From Clostridiales bacterium (GTDB lineage Bacteria; Bacillota; Clostridia; Christensenellales; Aristaeellaceae), in assembly GCA_015056325.1 (NCBI GenBank), contig SVGL01000001.1, positions 248,001 through 312,000 on the forward strand: DNA of 64,000 nt, given 5' to 3'. Made by a program: the position numbers and the translations under genes. Below are positions 29,991-38,959 of this stretch, one piece after another. The notes beneath the pieces were generated by a model. It saw nothing but the letters and a program-made list of their open reading frames with translations, ran no database searches and was not told the DNA's origin. Position 1 is the stretch's first letter, and each line of letters begins with the position of its first letter.

Positions 29991-32900
29991 ATGAACATCA
30001 AACGGCTGGCATGTGTATTGGCCGCCCTTGTCATGACTGCGCTTCTGTTTATTTCTGTTTCGGCTGAGTCCCTGGATGATGTGGTTGTTCTCAGCGCACC
30101 CCTGGTTCGCTCTTCTACCGCGAAGAACGGCATGGTGCGCGTGTGGCTCAAGGAGATGGGGGATCTCAGCCATCTGGATGTGACTGTCACCGGCAGCTAT
30201 TCCATCAACGGAAACACTGCTATGAAGATCAACGATGGTGAAACCATCGCCATTGATTTTAACAAATCCACCGGTGCGATCACATTTACCCTTCGCGGAA
30301 CGACCTACGCAGTCAGCGGCTTGGAAATGCGTCTGCGCCGCCATCAAGCGGATGGCGAAAGTGCCGTCTCCATTGCGCAGGCGTCGCGCCCCAGCAACTT
30401 TTATCCTGGTGATCTGCAGCTGCTGGCGGTGCAGAACAGCAATGGCACCTATCGGCTGTATCCCATTATGCATGTGTACCTGGAGTACTACCTGAAGGGT
30501 GTTGTTCCCAATGAGATGAGCGCCTCCTATCCCATTGAAGCGCTCAAGGCACAGGCTGTCGCTGCCCGTACCTACGTCCTGCGTGAGGTGGATGTGCGCG
30601 GTTCGTACAATTACGATGTGAGCGATACTTCTTCCTCGCAGGTATACAGGGGTCATTCTGCGACAGAAAACAATGCCACCAAGGCGGTGGATGAGACCAA
30701 GGGCATCGTTGCCATGAATGGCAGCGCGTTTACCGGCACCTACTATACTGCTTCCAACGGCGGACAGACTGAGTCGGTCAAAAATGCCTGGGGCAGTTCT
30801 GGATATTCTTACCTGAAGGTTAAGGATGATCCCTTTGATGCGTCCAATGCCTCCAGCAATCGTCGTCGGCTGACCATCTACAAGGATTTTGATCATGCCA
30901 GCCAAAATGCAACGCTTGCCAGCATTCTGACTGCAGCAGCACGCAAGCAGTGCGGTGCATCTGCGGTGATTGAGAGCATCGACAGCGTGATTCCGCATAC
31001 ACCCAAGTATGCAGCACCCAGCCGTCTCTACACCCGAATGGACTTTGGCGTGACGGTGCTCACCAATACGACGGTTCAGTATGCAACACTGTCCTTTGGT
31101 ATCTTTGAGGATCTGGAAACGCAGCTGGGCTTGAGCATCCAGAGCACCCAAAATGAGCTGTGGTCTGTGGAGACAGTGGCGGATGGCTATAAGATCACCG
31201 TCGGCCGTTGGGGTCATGGAATTGGCATGAGCCAGCGCGGCGCCCAGAAGATGGCCCAGATGGGATATACTTACGATCAGATTCTGGGGTTCTACTACGA
31301 AGGCTGCCAGCGTGTGCAGTATACCTTTACCCATACCATCCTGCCAGCAGGCGGCAGCGGCGACATCGTCAGCGCGGAGCCGCCGGCAGCAATCAGCCCT
31401 GCGGTACAGAATCAGGCTACGGTGACGCTGGCATCGGCGACGGATGCCATCCCGCTGCGCTATACTGCGTCCGAGAGCGGAGCCACATTGACTGGCGTGC
31501 CCAATGGCGCGGCAGTGACGGTGCTTGCTAAGGGGATGGACTGGTCGCTGGTCAGGTATGGACAGATCAATGGCTACCTGCCCACAGGTCTGCTGATCTT
31601 TACTGATACCCCGCCGACGACAACCAACCAGTCTGCAACCTATATCAGCCAGTGGGCGACCGTCACTGGCACCAATTCCCTCAACTTCCGTACGGGCCCT
31701 GGCTTTGACTATAACGTGCAGGCGTCCCTGTCTGAAGGTATGGTGCTGTGTGTGCTTGGCACGCAGGGCGAGTGGATCAAGGTGCAAAGCGGCGGCATGG
31801 TGGGCTACGTTTCCGTGGATTTCCTGACCATGCATAGAGCGTATCCCGAAGCCATCAGCAGTGATACTTCTGCCATGGTCAGTCTGGGTGCTGAGGATTT
31901 GTCCATCTCCTTGCTGTCTTCGCCATCCATGACCGCAACGCCCATTATGGATATTGCCCATGGTACCCAGGTCACCGTGCTGCACAATGATGGGTCCTGG
32001 TGCCGCGTGAAGGTGGCCGGTGTGGAGGGCTACCTGCTGACCAGCCAGCTTGATTTTGATGCGACTGGCGTGACGCCCACGGATGTTCCCGGCACCCAGG
32101 GATTGACCGCCATTGTCAACTCCGAAGCCAATACCCTGAACCTGCGCGAAGGTCCGTCCAAGAATTACAATGTGAAAGCACAGATCCCCAAGGGGACGTC
32201 CATTATCGTTACGGAGCGTGGAGACACTTGGTGCGCGGTGCGCTGGGGTGATCTGGATGGCTATGTAATGACCGAATACCTGCTGTTCCCGGATGATCCT
32301 ACCCAAACGCCCACTTCTGAACCTACCGACAGTCCTTCGCCTTCACCCACTGACGAACCGCTGCCTGACATTACCGGCGCACCGGAGGAATACAAGGCGT
32401 GGGTGATGGGGACGGTCAACTATGTCAATCTGCGTGTTTCGCCCAGCACGGGGGCGGAGGTGATTGCCCGCATTCCCAGCGGTGATGAAGTGGCTGTGAT
32501 CGAGGTGCTGGGCACTTTCACCCATGTTCGTCACGGTGTGGGCACAGGCTATGTACTGTCCAGGCATCTGACCTATACCAAGCCTATGGAATCCATCGGT
32601 GTGATGTATGTCAATACCGATGTGGATCCCCTGGCCCTGCGTGATGAGGCTGACCTGTATGACTCTACGGTGTTGGTGCGCATTCCCAGAGGCGAAAAGC
32701 TCATGCTCTATGGCCATGTGGGCGATTGGAGCCATGTGCAGTGGGGCGATTATGTTGGTTACTGCGCCACAGCTTATCTGAGCTGGAAGAAGCCGACTGA
32801 TTATGCGCCCGATGATACCCCCATCTATGACCCGACGATGGAACCTGTGGAAGGCTGGACTGTCCTGACCAACAACGATGGCATGGCCTTGGGGCTGCGC

Positions 32901-33056
32901 AAATGGTGCTCCATGGAAGCGCCTGAGCTGACCAGCATCCCCGCCGGCGCCTCGCCAAGGCTGCTGGAGATGGGTGATATCTGGTGCAAGATTACGTATG
33001 AAGGAGAAACAGGATATTGCTTGACGAACAAGCTGCTCTTCTTTGCCCCGAACTGA
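29991..33056 (+). CDS. secreted SpoIID/LytB-domain protein with multiple bacterial SH3 domains
   Basis: YLKGVVPNEMSASYPIEALKAQAVAARTYVL; RWGHGIGMSQRGAQKMA; repeated LNxRxGPSxxYxV SH3_3 units. Confidence 0.9.
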   Translation: MNIKRLACVLAALVMTALLFISVSAESLDDVVVLSAPLVRSSTAKNGMVRVWLKEMGDLSHLDVTVTGSYSINGNTAMKINDGETIAIDFNKSTGAITFTLRGTTYAVSGLEMRLRRHQADGESAVSIAQASRPSNFYPGDLQLLAVQNSNGTYRLYPIMHVYLEYYLKGVVPNEMSASYPIEALKAQAVAARTYVLREVDVRGSYNYDVSDTSSSQVYRGHSATENNATKAVDETKGIVAMNGSAFTGTYYTASNGGQTESVKNAWGSSGYSYLKVKDDPFDASNASSNRRRLTIYKDFDHASQNATLASILTAAARKQCGASAVIESIDSVIPHTPKYAAPSRLYTRMDFGVTVLTNTTVQYATLSFGIFEDLETQLGLSIQSTQNELWSVETVADGYKITVGRWGHGIGMSQRGAQKMAQMGYTYDQILGFYYEGCQRVQYTFTHTILPAGGSGDIVSAEPPAAISPAVQNQATVTLASATDAIPLRYTASESGATLTGVPNGAAVTVLAKGMDWSLVRYGQINGYLPTGLLIFTDTPPTTTNQSATYISQWATVTGTNSLNFRTGPGFDYNVQASLSEGMVLCVLGTQGEWIKVQSGGMVGYVSVDFLTMHRAYPEAISSDTSAMVSLGAEDLSISLLSSPSMTATPIMDIAHGTQVTVLHNDGSWCRVKVAGVEGYLLTSQLDFDATGVTPTDVPGTQGLTAIVNSEANTLNLREGPSKNYNVKAQIPKGTSIIVTERGDTWCAVRWGDLDGYVMTEYLLFPDDPTQTPTSEPTDSPSPSPTDEPLPDITGAPEEYKAWVMGTVNYVNLRVSPSTGAEVIARIPSGDEVAVIEVLGTFTHVRHGVGTGYVLSRHLTYTKPMESIGVMYVNTDVDPLALRDEADLYDSTVLVRIPRGEKLMLYGHVGDWSHVQWGDYVGYCATAYLSWKKPTDYAPDDTPIYDPTMEPVEGWTVLTNNDGMALGLRKWCSMEAPELTSIPAGASPRLLEMGDIWCKITYEGETGYCLTNKLLFFAPN

Positions 33057-33790
33057 TAATTGAAGAGAATGAGCGGATCGACGACCTTCAGCTGGCTGGG
33101 CTCCGCATCCTGCAAAAGAGGAATGGCTTCCGCTTCGGTATGGATGCAGTGCTGCTGGCAGACTTTGCCCGTGTGGAGGAGCGGGACCGTGCGGCGGACT
33201 TTGGGACCGGCACGGGGATATTGCCGCTTCTGCTTGCTGGACGGGGGCGTGGCGCGCACTTTGACGCTGTAGAGATCCAGGCTGAGATGGCGGACATGGC
33301 AAAACGCTCCGTCAGCCTCAATGGGCTGACGGAGCGCATCACGGTGCATCATATACCCGTGGAAAAGGCTGATACTGTGATTACTCCCGGTACACTCGAT
33401 GTGATTGTCTGCAATCCGCCATATGGCATCCCGGGTGCTACATTGCTCAACCCGGAGATAACAAGATCCACAGCCCGGCATCAAGGCGAAGAAGGGCTGA
33501 CAGCCTGGTATCGCATGGCTTACAAGCTCCTGCGGGGTAAAGGACGCTTCTACATGATTTATCCAGCCCCGCGTATGTTAGAGGCTATGCAGGCGCTCTC
33601 CAAAGCACGGCTGGAACCCAAACGCTTCCGTTTGATTTACCCTTATGCGGACAAACCTGCGAACCTGGTGCTCATAGAAGCAATGAAGGACGCCAAGCCC
33701 ATGCTGCATCCCGAGTCTCCGCTGATTGTCTATCAGCAGGACGGAACCATGACGTCCGAGCTGCGGCGTATTTACCACATCAAGGATTGA
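33017..33790 (+). CDS. TrmN6-type (tRNA1(Val) adenine-N6) methyltransferase
   Basis: ADFGTGTGILPLLLAGRG, VIVCNPPYG (NPPY); TTG start with AAGGAG upstream, overlapping previous gene. Confidence 0.85.
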   Translation: MLDEQAALLCPELIIEENERIDDLQLAGLRILQKRNGFRFGMDAVLLADFARVEERDRAADFGTGTGILPLLLAGRGRGAHFDAVEIQAEMADMAKRSVSLNGLTERITVHHIPVEKADTVITPGTLDVIVCNPPYGIPGATLLNPEITRSTARHQGEEGLTAWYRMAYKLLRGKGRFYMIYPAPRMLEAMQALSKARLEPKRFRLIYPYADKPANLVLIEAMKDAKPMLHPESPLIVYQQDGTMTSELRRIYHIKD

Positions 33791-34268
33791 GCCGGGCAAT
33801 GCTGAAGTTCAGCACTGCCGCAAACGTCAGCCATAGCTGATAGGGGACCAGCAGCCATCCGGCAACTTTGCTCTCCCGGAAGAATTGATATAGCATGATG
33901 GCAGCCAGCATCCACAAAAGAAGCAGCCAGAAGAAGCTCAAACCAAGTGCCTGCTGCACAAAGAACAGGTACGGCCAAAGTAAATTCACAGCCAGCTGCG
34001 CGATGTAAAGTCCGAGCAGGATAAAGCGATCCTGACCCATTTCCCGCAGGACAAACCACATGGAAACTGCCATGGCGGTGTACAGGAGTGTCCATGCGAT
34101 CGGGAAAAGCCATCCCGGCGGTGCAAAGACGGGCTTAGTCAGTTCCTCGTAGAATGAGGAATCCCGTTGGGTCAGGAAGCCTACGGCGGCACCTGCGCCA
34201 AGTGTCCCGACAATAAGGGCAACCAATGATCTCCATGTGTATGTCTTGGTCAGTTGGTTCTCGGACAT
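33780..34268 (-). CDS. TspO/MBR family protein
   Basis: FYEELTKPVFAPPGWLFPIAWTLLYTAMAVSMWFV...NLLWPYLFF. Confidence 0.93.
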   Translation of the reverse strand: MSENQLTKTYTWRSLVALIVGTLGAGAAVGFLTQRDSSFYEELTKPVFAPPGWLFPIAWTLLYTAMAVSMWFVLREMGQDRFILLGLYIAQLAVNLLWPYLFFVQQALGLSFFWLLLLWMLAAIMLYQFFRESKVAGWLLVPYQLWLTFAAVLNFSIARLNP

Positions 34269-34418
34269 ACATATCACCTCTTTGACATGGTATGCGGTTT
34301 GGCATCCATTGATACCGGCAAAAGCTGCTGCATTTGCGGCAGCTTTTTCAGTGAGGGACATTGCGAAATACCGCTAAAAAGGGTATAATGAGACGAATGA
34401 ACGGCTGGAGGGCATGGC

Positions 34419-35636
34419 ATGGGGACTGTAATCATCATTGGCGGAGGCGCGGCAGGTCTTGCGGCAGCCATTGCGGCTGCTGAATGCGGCGATGGAGTGA
34501 CGATTCTGGAGCGCATGGATCGGGTCGGCAAGAAAATCCTTGCGACTGGCAATGGCCGCTGCAACCTGATGAACACCGGTGAATGGCGTTTCCCTGGCGG
34601 TAGTGCGCTCGCGTGTGCAGTGCTTGATCGTTGCGGCGTGGTGGAACAAACCCGGTTCTGGGAGCATATCGGCCTTCGTATGCGACAGGAGGATGGCGGA
34701 CGGGTGTATCCCGTCAGCGGCATGGCCTCCACTGTACTGGATGCACTGCGCTTTTCCGCGGAAGCTCTCGGCGTGGAGATCCTGACCGGCGTGCATGTCA
34801 GCGGTGTATTCAAGGCGCGGCATGGCTGGACGGTCATGGCGGGTGAGGACAAGTGGAAGGCCGATCGAGTGATTGTGGCGGGTGGCGGCTGTGCCCAGCC
34901 TAAGCTCGGCAGCGATGGCAGTGCTTGGTCGTTGCTGACGACACTGGGACACAAAATGGTAGAGGCAAGGCCTGCGTTAACGCAGATTGTTACAGATACA
35001 GCGCCCATCAAGGGCTTGAGCGGCGTACGCGCGCGGACGAGCGTTACGATCACCAATGGGCACATGGAAAAGTATGCTGAATCCGGGGAGCTGCTCTTTG
35101 CGGATTACGGTGTAACAGGCGTATGCGTGATGCAGTGCGCCCGTTATGCAGCGCCGGAGGATACGCTCCATATCAACCTGATCCGGGCAATGGGGATTGA
35201 TTCTGCGGACGAGATGCGTAAAGAACTGGATCGGCGACGTGGCGAATGGGGGATGCGCCCCCAGAGTGACCTGTTCACGGGGCTGTGTGTGCCTAAGCTT
35301 GCTCAGGCAATCTTTCAGGCGGCTGGATTGCAATGCAGTCAACGCTTTACTTGTGGGGAACTATCTTCTGCTGCGATTGATCGGTTGGTAGCGGCGGCAG
35401 AGGATTTCAAGCTGAATATCCGCGGTGTCAAAGGCTTCGACAGTGCACAGGTGACGGCAGGCGGCATTTCGACAGGAGCGTTCAAGCCTGAAACGATGGA
35501 ATCGCTGTTGGCACCGGGTGTACATGCTGCTGGTGAGGTATTGGACGTGGATGGAGATTGCGGCGGTTTCAACCTGATGTTTGCCTTCGGAAGCGGCATT
35601 CTTGCCGGCCTGAATGGCAGAGAGACGCCTTGGTAA
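34419..35636 (+). CDS. NAD(P)/FAD-dependent oxidoreductase, HI0933/BaiN-like
   Basis: IIIGGGAAGLAAAIAAAECG; C-terminal GEVLDVDGDCGGFNLMFAFGSG. Confidence 0.9.
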   Translation: MGTVIIIGGGAAGLAAAIAAAECGDGVTILERMDRVGKKILATGNGRCNLMNTGEWRFPGGSALACAVLDRCGVVEQTRFWEHIGLRMRQEDGGRVYPVSGMASTVLDALRFSAEALGVEILTGVHVSGVFKARHGWTVMAGEDKWKADRVIVAGGGCAQPKLGSDGSAWSLLTTLGHKMVEARPALTQIVTDTAPIKGLSGVRARTSVTITNGHMEKYAESGELLFADYGVTGVCVMQCARYAAPEDTLHINLIRAMGIDSADEMRKELDRRRGEWGMRPQSDLFTGLCVPKLAQAIFQAAGLQCSQRFTCGELSSAAIDRLVAAAEDFKLNIRGVKGFDSAQVTAGGISTGAFKPETMESLLAPGVHAAGEVLDVDGDCGGFNLMFAFGSGILAGLNGRETPW

Positions 35637-35640
35637 TATC

Positions 35641-35681
35641 GAACCCGATTGATACGTGTGTCAATCGGGTTCTTGCTTTTT
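35641..35681 (+). terminator. terminator overlapping the downstream -35 box
   Basis: GAACCCGATTGA-tacgtgtg-TCAATCGGGTTC-TTGCTTTTT. Confidence 0.85.
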
Positions 35682-35701
35682 CAGGCAGAGCGTGCTATAA
35701 T
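35673..35701 (+). promoter_or_regulatory. promoter for leader RNA and CNNM/CorC gene
   Basis: TTGCTT-N17-TATAAT. Confidence 0.7.
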
Positions 35702-35760
35702 ATAGTTTGTGTAAATCTATGTATGTGGAAGGAGTGACGGCTTCGTGGATCAGCCCCCTT

Positions 35761-35881
35761 GTAGTCCTGTGCCTGCGACGGCCGTGATGTGCTTCCGCAG
35801 GCGATGAAAGCACCGGGTGATGCCCGGGAAAGCAGCTGGTTCTGCCACTGTGCCGGGACCGGCTGACTATGAAAGGACTGC
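35761..35881 (+). ncRNA. candidate cis-regulatory structured leader RNA (unassigned)
   Basis: Closing stem GTAGTCCT/AGGACTGC, three internal hairpins and a possible H-type pseudoknot; see findings. Confidence 0.55.
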
Positions 35882-35890
35882 TTGATTTCC

Positions 35891-37171
35891 ATGACGCCCG
35901 ATTTATGGATCCTTGTTGCCATACTCTTTGTGTGTGTGGCGCTCTCAGCTTTCTTCTCTGCTTCTGAGACGGCTTTCACCTCCGTCAACCGCGTTAAGCT
36001 CAAAACGCTGATGCAGAATGGCAGCAAGCGTGCCAAGCTTGCTCTGACCCTGACCGACGACTATGATCGGCTGATCACCACCATCCTGATTGGCAACAAT
36101 ATTGTGAACATTGCGGCTTCGTCGCTCGCGACGAGCCTGTTTCTTGTGTTGTTGAACAACCAGGCGAATCTGGCTACGACAGTCTCCACGGTGGTGATGA
36201 CGGTCGTGATTCTGATCTTTGGCGAAGTCTCTCCCAAGGCGATTGCAAAGGAATCGCCCGAGAGCCTGGCGATGACCTTTTCGCCGGTGTTGCGGATGCT
36301 GTGCACCATCTTCACGCCCTTTGCGGTTCTGTTTACCCTGCTCAAAAAGATGCTTACCAAGGTCATTAAAACCAGCGAAGAAGAGGAGTCCTTCATTGAG
36401 GAAGAGCTGATGACCATGGTGGACGAGGCGCAGTCTGAGGGTGATATGGACGCCCACGAGGGTGAGCTGATTCGTTCTGCCATCGAGTTTAACGATGACC
36501 GTGATGTGATTTCCATTTTGACCCCTCGTGTGGATGTCACTGCGATTGAAGATACGGCCACCATGGAGGAGGCGGCTGAACTTTTCCGGGCCAGCGGATA
36601 CTCCCGTGTGCCTGTTTACCATGAGGACATGGATCACATTGTCGGCATCTTGAATGAGAAGGACTTCTACCTGCAGAAGCACCACGGGTGTACGGATATT
36701 ACCGAGATTATGAAGCCTCCGGTATACGCACCGACCACGCTGAAGCTGTCCAAGCTGCTCAAGCTCATTCAGGCACAGAAGACGCATTTGATCATCGTGC
36801 TTGACGAATTCGGCGGTACGGAAGGCATCGTCACCATGGAGGATGTGCTGGAAGAACTGGTGGGCGAAATCTACGACGAGCACGACGATGTGGAGCAGGA
36901 CACTGTCGAAATGGACGATGGTTCCCGCCTGGTGGACGGCAGCATGCAGCTGTCTGAGCTTCTGGATATGTTCGGTGTAGAGGATATCTACAATGCTGAA
37001 ACAGTTGGCGGCTTTGCGGCTGAGGTTCTGGGGATTATTCCCTTTGTTGGTTCTGTCTTTGAGACAGACGAGATTCGCGGCCTGGTTACCCAGATGGATA
37101 AACGCCGGGTGATGCAGGTTCGAGTATGGAAGAAGGAAGCGCCGATGAGCGGTGCATCTGAAGATGCTTAA
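35891..37171 (+). CDS. CNNM/CorC (hemolysin) family transporter with CBS domains
   Basis: DUF21/CNNM N-terminus, CBS pair, CorC_HlyC C-terminus (DEFGGTEGIVTMEDVLEELVGEI). Confidence 0.93.
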   Translation: MTPDLWILVAILFVCVALSAFFSASETAFTSVNRVKLKTLMQNGSKRAKLALTLTDDYDRLITTILIGNNIVNIAASSLATSLFLVLLNNQANLATTVSTVVMTVVILIFGEVSPKAIAKESPESLAMTFSPVLRMLCTIFTPFAVLFTLLKKMLTKVIKTSEEEESFIEEELMTMVDEAQSEGDMDAHEGELIRSAIEFNDDRDVISILTPRVDVTAIEDTATMEEAAELFRASGYSRVPVYHEDMDHIVGILNEKDFYLQKHHGCTDITEIMKPPVYAPTTLKLSKLLKLIQAQKTHLIIVLDEFGGTEGIVTMEDVLEELVGEIYDEHDDVEQDTVEMDDGSRLVDGSMQLSELLDMFGVEDIYNAETVGGFAAEVLGIIPFVGSVFETDEIRGLVTQMDKRRVMQVRVWKKEAPMSGASEDA

Positions 37172-37192
37172 TGTAAACAACAGGAGGTCTTT

Positions 37193-37471
37193 ATGACAAA
37201 AGTAACAACTAAGCACAATAAGAAGGAAGAACAGAAAAAGATGGCGGTTCGCATCATCTGCCTTGTGCTGGTAGTGATGCTCGCGCTAGGTTCCCTCATC
37301 GGCATTACTGGCTTGTTCCAGGGGGGACAGATCGATCCTCAGCTTCAGGCGATGATCGATGCCGGCTTGGTTTATCTGGCGGAGGACGGTAATTACTATT
37401 ATACCGAGGAATACATCAACCTCCTGACGGAAATGTCCACAGTGGAGGAAGAGGAACACACCCACGAATAA
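37193..37471 (+). CDS. small single-TM protein, unknown
   Basis: 92 aa, one TM segment, His/Glu-rich C terminus. Confidence 0.6.
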   Translation: MTKVTTKHNKKEEQKKMAVRIICLVLVVMLALGSLIGITGLFQGGQIDPQLQAMIDAGLVYLAEDGNYYYTEEYINLLTEMSTVEEEEHTHE

Positions 37472-37498
37472 AGCGTATGCAGAAGGGGAGCGAGTAGC

Positions 37499-38842
37499 GT
37501 GAAGCAACCACCGCGCGGGGTCTCTTTTGGCACAATCTTTATGCTGGCTGTGGCGTTTGTGGTGGTTGGACTCTCGGCAGTGACGCTGCCCCGCTTGTTG
37601 GGTACTGCAAACTTCAATATGGATGTCAGCGGTGCTATTTCTGCCTTGACGCTGGACGGCGCGCTGCCCAGGCTTAATCTGACGGAAATCCCGATTTCAG
37701 ATGCCACCGCGGCACCCGAGAATGAAGAAGATTCTGTTCAAGACACAGCTACGCCGACTCCTGCGCCAACCCCGGCGCCGACCAGTACGCCTATCCCCGG
37801 CGGAACGGTGACGTTAACCCTGGGCGGCAGCATCAACATTGATGATGCAATTCGTAAGTCCGCATATTACAGTGATTCCGGGAAATACGATTTTTCGGAT
37901 ATCATGGTGTTCCTCCGGGATGAGATGCGTGCTGACTTAAACTTTCTAACACTGGAAAACATCACCTATGAGGACGCCAAAGTCTCCAGCTTGAATGCTC
38001 CCTGTGAAGTGATGGATGCCCTTGCGGGCGCCGGCGTGGAAATTGTGGCCCTGGGTCATCCAAAGGCAGCTGAAAAAGGCGTAGAAGGCATCAGGGCTAC
38101 CATTGATGCCGCCAAGGAGCAGGGGATGGCTACGCTGGGTATTTATGCCAACCAGGAGGAAGCAGCGCGGTATCGGCTGTTCACGGTGGATAACGTAGAT
38201 GTGGCATTTCTGCATTATACGGAGTCTGTCACAAGCAGCGGGAAGAAAAACCTGCAGAATGCTGGCGCCGTCTATGCCCTGTCTACCATCAAAGTCAATG
38301 GGACGACCGACGCTATGCTCGCCGACATCCGCGACGCAAAGGCCGCTGGTGCGGATGTGGTGATTGTATCCCTGAATTGGGGAAAGGTGAGCGCATCAAA
38401 GCCAACTGCTGAGCAGAAGACCATTGCTCAGCAGCTGGCAGACGCTGGTGCAGATGCCATCATCGGCGCTGGCAGCCGCGTTGTTCAGCCGATCACATGG
38501 CTTGCCTCCAAAGACGAAAATGGCGAAACAAGGCATGTCCTATGTGCCTGGAGCCTCGGCAGCCTTCTCAATGAGAGCCGGAAGGATGGCAACGTGTTCG
38601 GCATGCTTCTGCAGCTGCAGATCTATTTTGATGGGCAGGACATCAGCTTTCAGAAGGTCTGCTATACGCCAACGTACATATGGCGTTACAAACAGGACAG
38701 CCAGTATTACTACCGTGTGGTGATCAGTGATCAGCCAGCCCCGGACGGCATGGGGGAGGATCAGATCGGCTACATGGAAAAGGCGCTTCGAAACCTTCAG
38801 AAATATCTGGATGACTCTCCGGTAACACTTCGAACCAAGTGA
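37499..38842 (+). CDS. CapA-like (PGA_cap) secreted protein, apparent pseudoenzyme
   Basis: CapA fold-like sequence with TM anchor and TPxP linker; GTG start. Confidence 0.7.
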   Translation: MKQPPRGVSFGTIFMLAVAFVVVGLSAVTLPRLLGTANFNMDVSGAISALTLDGALPRLNLTEIPISDATAAPENEEDSVQDTATPTPAPTPAPTSTPIPGGTVTLTLGGSINIDDAIRKSAYYSDSGKYDFSDIMVFLRDEMRADLNFLTLENITYEDAKVSSLNAPCEVMDALAGAGVEIVALGHPKAAEKGVEGIRATIDAAKEQGMATLGIYANQEEAARYRLFTVDNVDVAFLHYTESVTSSGKKNLQNAGAVYALSTIKVNGTTDAMLADIRDAKAAGADVVIVSLNWGKVSASKPTAEQKTIAQQLADAGADAIIGAGSRVVQPITWLASKDENGETRHVLCAWSLGSLLNESRKDGNVFGMLLQLQIYFDGQDISFQKVCYTPTYIWRYKQDSQYYYRVVISDQPAPDGMGEDQIGYMEKALRNLQKYLDDSPVTLRTK

Positions 38843-38847
38843 AACAT

Positions 38848-38873
38848 GGCTGCCGAAAAGGCAGCCTTTTTTG
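38848..38873 (+). terminator. terminator
   Basis: GGCTGCC-gaaaa-GGCAGCC-TTTTTT. Confidence 0.85.
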
Positions 38874-38959
38874 CACCAGGGATGTAAACTTTACGGCAGG
38901 GGATTGCAATCCTGCCATCAACCGTGTACAATGAATGTGAGAACGAAAGAGGTGACTGT

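Noticed and set aside
29961-32306. 781-aa minus-strand ORF
   Set aside because: Antisense to the SpoIID-SH3 gene, which has clear domain motifs and an SD.
35761-35881. Cobalamin riboswitch assignment for the CNNM leader
   Set aside because: Only short string matches; no B12 box, and the element is ~120 nt rather than ~180-200 nt. Kept as unassigned structured RNA.
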